Part shown: positions 31,359 through 37,444 of the stretch, in pieces
Numbering within the stretch: the first letter of the stretch is position 1
Layout of the letters: every line of letters begins with the position of its first letter
From: a candidate division WS1 bacterium
Lineage (GTDB): Bacteria > Armatimonadota > Zipacnadia > Zipacnadales > Zipacnadaceae
Direction: 5' to 3'
DNA length: 37,444 bases
NCBI GenBank assembly: GCA_012523355.1
Contig: JAAYIR010000050.1
Span: 1 to 37,444 of the forward strand
Notes under the pieces: model-generated
What the model was told of the DNA's origin: nothing
Database searches by the model: none
Seen by the model: the letters and a program-made list of their open reading frames with translations, nothing else
Made by a program: the position numbers and the translations under genes

Positions 31359-31924
31359 GAACTGAGCTCCTCTTCCCAGACCTCGGAATCCTCAGTGACC
31401 TCAGGAACTGGTACAGCGGGTACAGGGCGCATGGGGACAGGTGGAGATTCCTCGTAGATGGACAACACAGGGGTAAGCTGCCGCGCCACCACGGGGAAGT
31501 CTCCGTGCAGGTTGACCTGGTGACGGGGGCCGAGCGCGACACGCCGATAGTGGCCATCCGCCAGGAGGCGCAGGATTACCTCCTGCGAACCGGCGAAGCG
31601 TGCTATAAGGTCTTGCAGGTCCTGGAGGTCCTCCGGGATAAGTCCCAGTGCGTCGAGTTCAATCACCACGATTGGCGGTGGGGGTGGTGGGGGCTTGGAC
31701 TTCTCTTCCTGATAGCGGCGGCGTTCCTGCTGGGCCTTCTCGATGGCCTTCTTGGTTACGCGCGGAGCTTGCCCGAGGGGGTAGGCAGCGTCGCAGAGGA
31801 GACGGGGCGTGCCATTGTCCTCATCCCCATTGCGGCCGCGCTCGATCTTGCCGGTGACCACCACAAGTTCACCGGATTGCAGAACCGGAGCACCGGTGTC
31901 GTGAGCGGACTGGAAGACTGTCAC
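31355..31924 (-). CDS. dnaE: DnaE C-terminal portion (rest of OB-fold and tau-binding domain) downstream of an in-frame amber codon
   Basis: 189 residues if translation restarts at GTG 31924. It is in the same frame as the upstream dnaE ORF, separated only by TAG and two codons (V-E). GELVVVTGKIERG completes the OB-fold, then come a charged linker with seven prolines and the C-terminal domain (LQDLIARFAGSQEVILRLLA, LGPRHQVNLHGDFPVVARQL), which in other DnaE proteins binds the tau clamp-loader subunit. An acidic proline-rich tail of about 33 residues follows. The upstream sequence AGGTAGAA is only a weak ribosome site. The stop overlaps hisD (ATGA), indicating that ribosomes normally reach this end. 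Confidence 0.85.
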   Translation of the reverse strand: MTVFQSAHDTGAPVLQSGELVVVTGKIERGRNGDEDNGTPRLLCDAAYPLGQAPRVTKKAIEKAQQERRRYQEEKSKPPPPPPPIVVIELDALGLIPEDLQDLQDLIARFAGSQEVILRLLADGHYRRVALGPRHQVNLHGDFPVVARQLTPVLSIYEESPPVPMRPVPAVPVPEVTEDSEVWEEELSS

Positions 31925-31930
31925 TTCTAC

Positions 31931-34900
31931 CTAGGAGGCCACTCTCACCAGAGTTGCGTACATCATGAGAGCGCCGTTCTTGGTGACATGGCGCCGGGAT
32001 TCCTGAACCAGTCCGGCGACAGCCACCGGGGCGCGGTGAGGAAATTCGGGAAGGTCCTCGAGGCGCGCTGTAGTGTGGCGGCGGATGACATCTTCATTCT
32101 TCTCCAGCGGATGGGCTGACACGTACAGCCCCAGGACCTGGCGTTCCATCTGCAGCTTCTCCTGCTCCGACAGAGGGGGAACACTCGGCAAAGTCGGCTC
32201 GGCAAGGGCCTGGTCTGAAGGCTCTTCCTCGATCGGGCCAAAAAGCGAGATGCGACCCACGGCCTGGTCGAGTTGGTGTCGCTGGCCGGCACTGGCGGCT
32301 TGTTCGCAGACCGTCAGGAGAGCATTACGTTCGCCGAATTCGTCAAAGGCTCCGGCCTCCACCAGCAGCCGCACACCAGCTTTGGTGACCTTATCAGCGG
32401 GCAAGCGGCGGCAGAAGTCCCCGATCCCCTGGAAGGGACCGTTAGCCCCACGTTCCGCAACGATCGCCTCGGCACTCTGTACGCCGAAGTTCTTGATAGC
32501 GCCCAGGCCGAAAGTGATCTGGCCCTCGAAAACGTCGAAGGTGGCCTCACTGCGGTTGATCGAAGGCGGAAGAACGCGCAGACCTAGACGGCGGGCGTCA
32601 GCGACAGCCACGGCCACCTCCTCGCTCCTGTCCATGACCGTGGACAGGTGGGCAGCCAAGAACTCGGCGGGGTAGTTGGCCTTCAGGTAGGCGGTCCAAT
32701 AGGCGATCAGTCCGTAGCCGGCGGCATGCGATTTGTTGAAGCCGTAGTTGGAGAAAGTCTCCATGCGATGGAAGAGCTCTTCTGCTATGGATCGCTCCAG
32801 CCCGCCAGCGACGCAGCCCTCTATGAACTGTGGTTTGAGGCGGGCCATCTTCTCGGCGTCCTTCTTGCCCATGGCACGCATGATGACTTCGGCCTGGGTC
32901 ATGGGGAAGTCGGCCATTACCTGGGCGATCTGCATGACCTGTTCCTGATAGAGGATGACCCCGTAGGTCTCCTCCAGGATGGGGCGCAGGCGTGGGTCGA
33001 GATATTCAACTGTGGCCCCGTGGCGGCCAGCGCAGAAGGTCGGCGCATGCTGCATGGGGCCGGGGCGGTAGAGGGCCACCGCGGCGATGATGTGCTCGAA
33101 CTTCGCCGGCTGCAGGTCGCGGAGCAAGGCACGCATGCCCTCGCTTTCAAGCTGGAATACAGCTACGGTATCCCCGCGACTGAGCAGCTCATAGGTCTTG
33201 TGATCATCCAGAGGCAAGTGGTCGAGGTCTATTGCCACTCTGTGGTTGCGCTGGATGGATTCTAGAGTCCTGGAGATGACGGTAAGCGTCTTGAGCCCCA
33301 GGAAGTCCATCTTCACCAAGCCCACGTCTACTACCGGGTCCATGGCATACTGAGTGCAGACCACACCGTCCTTGTCGCCGCGGAGGGGCACATACTCAGT
33401 GAGAGGACGGTCCGAGATCACCACCGCTGCCGCATGGACGGAAGCATGGCGGGCGACGCCCTCCAACCGTCGGGCCAGGTCCAGTACCCGGGCCACCTGG
33501 GGGTTCTCACGTGCCAGAGCCTGCAGATCAGGGACCTGTTCCAGGGCCTGAGCGATGGTGGTTTTGACGCCAGGTATCAGCTTGGCGACGCGATCTACCA
33601 GCTCAAGCGGCACCCCCAGGACGCGGCCAACGTCGCGGATAGCGGCGCGCGCGCCCAGGGTATTGAAGGTGCCGACTTGCGCGACCTGCTCGCGTCCATA
33701 CTTTTCGGTCACATACTCCAGAATTTCCTTGCGCCGGTCGTCCGGAAAGTCCATGTCAATGTCCGGTGGACTGACTCGCTCAGGGTTGAGCAGGCGCTCG
33801 AAGATGAGATTGTAGCGCAGGGGGTCCACGTCAATGATGCCGAGCAGATAGGAGACGATGCTGCCAGTCGCGGAGCCGCGGCCTGGACCGAGCAGCATAC
33901 CGCGGCGCTTGGCCTCCTGGACAAAGTCGGCGACGATCAGGAAATAACCAGAGTAGTTGGTTTGCTCGATGATCTGGAGCTCATAGTCTAGCCGCTCAAT
34001 CGCCTCCCTGGGCACCGGGGTGCCGTACCGAACGGGGAGTTGCTCCTCGCAGAGATGCCGGAGGTAGCCGCCGAGGTCATAGCCTGCCGGGACCTCGAAA
34101 TGCGGCAGCATGAGTTTCCCAAGCTGTAGCTTGACAGTGCAACGGTCTGCCACTTCCAGCGTGTTGGCCAGCGCCTCAGGACAATCGGGAAACAGCGCGG
34201 CCATCTCGGACGATGACTTGAGGTAGAACTCCTCGCTGCCGAAGCGCATGCGGGTCGGGTCGCTCAAGTTGGCCTGCGTCTGAATGCAGAGCAGGATATC
34301 GTGGGCCTCGGCGTCCTCACGGTTCAGGTAGTGCGCATCGTTGGTGGCCACGACCGGGATGCGTAGTCGTTCCGACAGTTCACGCACTGCCGTGTTGACT
34401 CGCGGCTGCTGTGGCAGGCGATGGTCCATCAGCTCCAGGTAGAAGTTGCCGGCGCCAAATAGCTCCCGGAGCCGGGCCGCTTCCCGTTCCGCGGCTTGCT
34501 CGCCCTGCTCCAAAATGGCCTGGGCAACGGCGCCCTGCAGACAGGCGCTCATTCCGATCAGGCCCTCGCGGCAGTCGTTGAGCAGCTCGAAGTCCACGCG
34601 CGGCTTGTAGTAGAAGCCCTCCAGGTGGGCCTGGGACACCAGGCGGAGCAGGTTGCGGTAGCCCTGGGGGTTCTCAGCGAGGAGGGTCAGATGCGTACTG
34701 GTACGATCCTGGGGTTCCCGGTCATGCCGAGAGCGCGCGGCGACGTAAACCTCGCAGCCCAGGATCGGTTTGACCCCCGCCTTCTCGCATGCCTTATAGA
34801 AATCAATGGCGCCGTACATGACGCCGTGGTCAGTGATGGCCAGAGCAGGAATCTCCAGCTCAGCGGCGCGGGTGGCCAGGTCGGCAATGCGGCAGGCTCC

Positions 34901-34954
34901 GTCGAGTAGGCTGTATTCAGTATGTAGATGCAGATGAGCAAATGGCGCAGGCAT
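31931..34954 (-). CDS. dnaE: DNA polymerase III alpha subunit, main portion, ending at an in-frame TAG
   Basis: 1007 residues before the stop; with the downstream part the frame spans 1199 codons, normal for DnaE1. The PHP domain opens HLHLHTEYSLLDGA (7-20), the polymerase core has GPGRGSATGSIVSYLLG (357-373) and the catalytic PPDIDMDFPDDR (D400, D402; third acid in KMDFLG), then YNKSHA-type region (GFNKSHAAGYGLIAYWTAYL) and a helix-hairpin-helix near FGLGAIKNFG. The OB-fold starts (VAVAGLVQESRRHVTKNGAL) and is cut at TLVRVAS by TAG (31931-31933). Without the rest it would keep catalysis but lose the tau-binding end. GAGGA precedes the ATG. Confidence 0.95.
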   Translation of the reverse strand: MPAPFAHLHLHTEYSLLDGACRIADLATRAAELEIPALAITDHGVMYGAIDFYKACEKAGVKPILGCEVYVAARSRHDREPQDRTSTHLTLLAENPQGYRNLLRLVSQAHLEGFYYKPRVDFELLNDCREGLIGMSACLQGAVAQAILEQGEQAAEREAARLRELFGAGNFYLELMDHRLPQQPRVNTAVRELSERLRIPVVATNDAHYLNREDAEAHDILLCIQTQANLSDPTRMRFGSEEFYLKSSSEMAALFPDCPEALANTLEVADRCTVKLQLGKLMLPHFEVPAGYDLGGYLRHLCEEQLPVRYGTPVPREAIERLDYELQIIEQTNYSGYFLIVADFVQEAKRRGMLLGPGRGSATGSIVSYLLGIIDVDPLRYNLIFERLLNPERVSPPDIDMDFPDDRRKEILEYVTEKYGREQVAQVGTFNTLGARAAIRDVGRVLGVPLELVDRVAKLIPGVKTTIAQALEQVPDLQALARENPQVARVLDLARRLEGVARHASVHAAAVVISDRPLTEYVPLRGDKDGVVCTQYAMDPVVDVGLVKMDFLGLKTLTVISRTLESIQRNHRVAIDLDHLPLDDHKTYELLSRGDTVAVFQLESEGMRALLRDLQPAKFEHIIAAVALYRPGPMQHAPTFCAGRHGATVEYLDPRLRPILEETYGVILYQEQVMQIAQVMADFPMTQAEVIMRAMGKKDAEKMARLKPQFIEGCVAGGLERSIAEELFHRMETFSNYGFNKSHAAGYGLIAYWTAYLKANYPAEFLAAHLSTVMDRSEEVAVAVADARRLGLRVLPPSINRSEATFDVFEGQITFGLGAIKNFGVQSAEAIVAERGANGPFQGIGDFCRRLPADKVTKAGVRLLVEAGAFDEFGERNALLTVCEQAASAGQRHQLDQAVGRISLFGPIEEEPSDQALAEPTLPSVPPLSEQEKLQMERQVLGLYVSAHPLEKNEDVIRRHTTARLEDLPEFPHRAPVAVAGLVQESRRHVTKNGALMMYATLVRVAS

Positions 34955-34993
34955 GGTGTGTCCTCAGCGGCGTCTGCTTGGCGCCCAGGTTCG

Positions 34994-35017
34994 GTAGCAC
35001 AGGCTTGTCAGCCTGTG
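34994..35017 (+). repeat. GTAG-headed palindrome (REP/RAYT-like), element e
   Basis: GTAG (34994-34997) followed directly by the perfect 8-bp hairpin CACAGGCT-TGTC-AGCCTGTG. This is the classic architecture of REP sequences mobilised by RAYT transposases: a GTAG tetranucleotide at the foot of a stem. It lies between dnaE and the lipoprotein gene. No RAYT gene is in the window. Confidence 0.6.
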
Positions 35018-35028
35018 GGAAGGGTGTC

Positions 35029-35922
35029 CTAGTTTGTCGGCGGTGTTGGTGGGGCGGCAATTGCAGGCGCGGCTGCAGCTTCAGGGGTAGCCGGCTGAGC
35101 CGCCGCCGGGGCTGTTGCCCCTTGCTCCGGTTGCGCTGGCGCCAGCGGAGTGATAGCGCCCTCGATCTTCTGCTGCAGCTCAGAGAGGACCTGATCCATA
35201 TAGTCGAGTTGCGCCTGGAGAATGCCCAGGGCGGAGAGGTCCAGCGCGCTCTGCGCCATGCGCGCGGCGGCCAGAGCCCGGTCCGCGGAGTGCACGCTCT
35301 CCTCGTTCGTCAGCCGTTCGAGAATGGACAACAGGCTGTCGCGGGCTGCGCCAAATTCTGAACGATCAACCTGCGCCTTGGCGCTTTCGATATCCCGAAT
35401 GACCGTAGGGGCGAGGGTCGGCGGGGCCTTCATGGCGATGTCGGTCGCCTGCAAGAGGCTGCGCGAGGCCACGCTCTGGGCATCCTGTGGCTGGTAGGAC
35501 TCCATGGCTTGCAGGGCGCGCTCAATATGCTCCGCCATGCGGGCGGCGGGTAGCATGGCCCGCAGCGATGTGAGAGCCGGGATGAGCCGTCGCAGCGCCT
35601 TGCCGACGGGGGGAAGGGTCTTCTCGCTCGCCGCCTTACGGGCCGCACCCACCAGGGCTTTGCAGACGCGTACGTCCTCCTTCAAAGCCTTGATTCCGCC
35701 AGGGTCGTCCTCCGTGGCGCGCAGCTCGCGAATCTCATTGCGTAACTCATCAAGGGAAGCGTCCTTCTCCTTTAGATAAGCCATGATCTCCGCCATCTGC
35801 TGCTCCTGTTGACCTGACACCTGAGAGGGGCCCGCAGGCGGCTCAGAACTGAGACGGCAACCGATGAGGGAAAGCAACAAAATAGTGGCAAGGCTGGTGG
35901 TTACGGCTAATCGCACGCACAT
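35029..35922 (-). CDS. Putative lipoprotein with helical, coiled-coil-rich body
   Basis: 297 residues from ATG 35922 (TAGGAGGGCG upstream); the frame is open to 35970 but that lies in the leader. A lipoprotein signal ends LLLSLIGC with C22 as the lipidation site. The mature protein is almost all alpha-helical: QQEQQMAEIMAYLKEKDAS and LDELRNEIRELRA suggest a coiled coil (about 35-75), followed by Ala/Leu-rich helices, and the last 45 residues are an Ala/Pro-rich disordered tail. No family recognised. Own promoter, so regulated apart from dnaE. Confidence 0.75.
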   Translation of the reverse strand: MCVRLAVTTSLATILLLSLIGCRLSSEPPAGPSQVSGQQEQQMAEIMAYLKEKDASLDELRNEIRELRATEDDPGGIKALKEDVRVCKALVGAARKAASEKTLPPVGKALRRLIPALTSLRAMLPAARMAEHIERALQAMESYQPQDAQSVASRSLLQATDIAMKAPPTLAPTVIRDIESAKAQVDRSEFGAARDSLLSILERLTNEESVHSADRALAAARMAQSALDLSALGILQAQLDYMDQVLSELQQKIEGAITPLAPAQPEQGATAPAAAQPATPEAAAAPAIAAPPTPPTN

Positions 35923-35969
35923 CGCCCTCCTACGGGAGACTGGCTCAGAGAGGATCCGAGACAACGGCA

Positions 35970-35998
35970 ATTATACGCGAGGGGAGGGCAAAAGGCAA
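35970..35998 (-). promoter_or_regulatory. Promoter of the lipoprotein gene
   Basis: Minus strand TTGCCT (35998-35993), 17-base spacer, TATAAT (35975-35970). Predicted start near 35963, leader about 40 bases. Confidence 0.78.
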
Positions 35999-36022
35999 GG
36001 TGAGTTCAGAAGCAACGGTCCA

Positions 36023-36038
36023 AGCCTCGTGGGAGGCT
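36023..36038. other. Small hairpin between the lipoprotein promoter and the multi-TM gene
   Basis: 6-bp stem AGCCTC-GTGG-GAGGCT. It lies after the minus-strand multi-TM gene and may help end its transcript, but no U-run follows. Confidence 0.35.
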
Positions 36039-36069
36039 CCAGAGCGTGATATCGGCCTGCGCCGCGCCA

Positions 36070-37444
36070 TTACGGACGAGGTCCGACCACCCCCTGTGGC
36101 AGATCCAATCTACCGGTTCTTGCCAGGTCAATGATCCTCTGGTTCGGTCCATCCTTGCGCGCGAACAGCTCGGCGGTCCCATCTTTGTAGACCGAAACGT
36201 ACTCTCCCTCGTCCCCCAGCGCCGTCGCCGGTGGCTTGCCCGGCTTGAGCATCAGCCACTCAACCCCGTACCGCTTCAGCGTCTCTCGCCAGCCCGGTTG
36301 CTGGTGGTAAACGCGGAGGTAGTCGTTAACGAGGTCCTTGCCATACACGTCGGCGCGGCCATCCACGAAGACCTTGTACTCCGGCCACAGATTCCAGATC
36401 AGATAGCCGCCCCACTCGTAGATGTTGAACATGGGGCCCTGGAAGTGGTTGAGTCGCACTACTTCGGTGGCGCGGGTAGGCGGCACGTCGAGCAGCATCA
36501 CCCGGTCGGGCGCATTACTGCGCGGAGCGACGACGACCAGTAGAACGAGTAGAACCAGGAGGGCGAGCGCCGCCATCGGCGGTCGTACGACCTCCCGGGC
36601 CGCGGTGTCATCTCCGAGCCAAGGCCAGCGCGTGGTGCGCAGACAGGCGCTGAGGTGATGCGCTAGGATCGGAGTGCAGAATACGGCCAGCAGTGCGCCA
36701 TGGCGCACCTGGTGCAGGAATATCAGGCTGCCGCCCAGCACCAGTACCAGCTCAAACAGGCTGGCGCCGCGCGGGGAGAGAATCATCACCACCAGCGTCA
36801 TGAGGAGCAGCACTTCCAGGGCCAGGAAGGCGGGTTGGTGGAAGTCCGGGGAGGTGAACTCGAGCACTATGCCGCTGTAGTAGGCGTTCTCACCGATCAA
36901 GTAAGTGAAGGGGTACAGCACGCCCTGCAGGAAGTTCGGATTGAGCAGGCAGACAACGATGGCGGCGGACAGGGGCAGGACCAAGGGCTTGATCACCCCG
37001 GGTTGCAGCCGAAAGAAGCGGCGCCGGGAATCGTCACCGGGCGATTGCAGCCAGCGGCAGAGACCGTAGAGCGCCACCAGCACCCAGCCCGCGGGGAAGG
37101 CGCCGTGGGTGTTGACCCACAGCAGGAACACCAGCGGAAGCCACCATAGCGCCCGCGGCCGGCCCTCCTGGTAGGAGGTCAAGAGGTGCAGGATCACAAG
37201 CACGCCAATCATGTCCAGCATCTGGGGGCGGGCATTGACCCACGGGCCCAGGGCATAGCCGAGCAGCGTGGCGGCGACCAGCGCCGGAATCAGAGCGGCG
37301 CCCCAGCGAATCGCTAGATAGGCCGCCAGCAGGGTGGTGACACCGACCATCAGCGCCTGGAGGCAGATGATGCCCGCCCATCCTGCGGCAGCATAGGCCA
37401 GGTAGAGCAACACCTCGTAACCCCACTCATGCGCTGTCCAGGGC
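36070..37444 (-). CDS. Multi-spanning membrane protein (GT-C-glycosyltransferase-like), 5' end outside window
   Basis: Open through the right edge, reading PWTAHEWGYEVLLYLAY from about base 37443, so at least 457 residues with the N-terminus missing; GTG 37413 is not the true start. About ten hydrophobic helices are visible. NARPQMLDMIGVLVI and LLWVNTHGAFPAGWVLVALY match a recurrent pattern in a large family of putative dolichyl-phosphate-mannose-type (GT-C) membrane proteins with WxxxHE near the start. A soluble C-terminal domain (about the last 130 residues) contains FNIYEWGGYLIWNLWPEYKV and FVDGRADVYG. Function uncertain: probably glycan assembly or export; it could also be an uncharacterised membrane protein. 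Confidence 0.65.
   Translation of the reverse strand, partial: PWTAHEWGYEVLLYLAYAAAGWAGIICLQALMVGVTTLLAAYLAIRWGAALIPALVAATLLGYALGPWVNARPQMLDMIGVLVILHLLTSYQEGRPRALWWLPLVFLLWVNTHGAFPAGWVLVALYGLCRWLQSPGDDSRRRFFRLQPGVIKPLVLPLSAAIVVCLLNPNFLQGVLYPFTYLIGENAYYSGIVLEFTSPDFHQPAFLALEVLLLMTLVVMILSPRGASLFELVLVLGGSLIFLHQVRHGALLAVFCTPILAHHLSACLRTTRWPWLGDDTAAREVVRPPMAALALLVLLVLLVVVAPRSNAPDRVMLLDVPPTRATEVVRLNHFQGPMFNIYEWGGYLIWNLWPEYKVFVDGRADVYGKDLVNDYLRVYHQQPGWRETLKRYGVEWLMLKPGKPPATALGDEGEYVSVYKDGTAELFARKDGPNQRIIDLARTGRLDLPQGVVGPRP

Noticed and set aside
31931-31933. Genome-wide reassignment of TAG (for example pyrrolysine) to explain the dnaE amber codon
   Set aside because: Several well-supported genes here end at TAG, including rpsT, two UroD-like genes, hisD, the esterase, the MASE3 kinase and the PHP phosphatase, so TAG is an ordinary stop in this genome.
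1-37444. tRNA, rRNA, CRISPR arrays, prophage or IS transposase genes
   Set aside because: No cloverleaf-type T-loop in intergenic regions, no regularly spaced repeats and no transposase or integrase motifs were seen.

Overview
The window is about 62% GC, densely coding, and carries only chromosomal genes: no phage, IS element, tRNA, rRNA or CRISPR array is visible. A GT9 heptosyltransferase-type enzyme, a lipoprotein, signal-peptide proteins and a multi-TM envelope protein suggest a diderm-like bacterium. Three UroD-like methyltransferase-family proteins, a copper-amine-oxidase-type stalk protein, a LarA homologue and a GH32/43-like propeller protein resemble gene content seen in Armatimonadota and similar phyla. 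That placement is inference at low to moderate confidence.

Layout. 1-6994 (+): a nearly gapless train, rdgB (5' cut by the window) - GT9 - FemAB-like - UroD-like, then TldD - small membrane protein - metallophosphoesterase - PqqD-like. Many junctions are 4-base stop/start overlaps. 7115-11304 (-): rpsT, mscS, a second UroD-like gene, a CpsB-type PHP phosphatase and a secreted stalk-domain protein. 11490-15180 (+): MASE3 histidine kinase, a solitary rpsE with its own promoter, leader hairpin and terminator, and a third UroD-like gene. 15192-16856 (-): a second orphan histidine kinase. 16857-17466: a gap holding an amidohydrolase remnant. 17467-21899 (+): a giant TPR protein, a PD-(D/E)XK/Fe-S-type protein with altered catalytic residues, and a membrane-anchored HELTH peptidase. 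21896-25373: LigD phosphoesterase and LigD polymerase domains as separate genes on opposite strands, enclosing two secreted proteins that share a C-terminal domain. 25479-26552 (+): an alpha/beta hydrolase. 26642-29976 (-): ilvN - larA - propeller protein. 30069-34954 (-): dnaE followed by hisD, with dnaE interrupted by an in-frame amber codon. 35029-37444 (-): a lipoprotein and a multi-TM protein cut by the window end.

The strongest oddities are the in-frame TAG in dnaE (31931-31933), with the downstream part still open and coupled to hisD; the matching 5'-terminal hairpins in the leaders of the two solitary ribosomal protein genes; the paired secreted proteins with a shared unnamed domain; the apparently inactivated nuclease-like protein that keeps its Fe-S cysteines; a TldD/PqqD-like pairing in one operon; and GTAG-headed intergenic palindromes, three of which supply the stop codon of the upstream gene.
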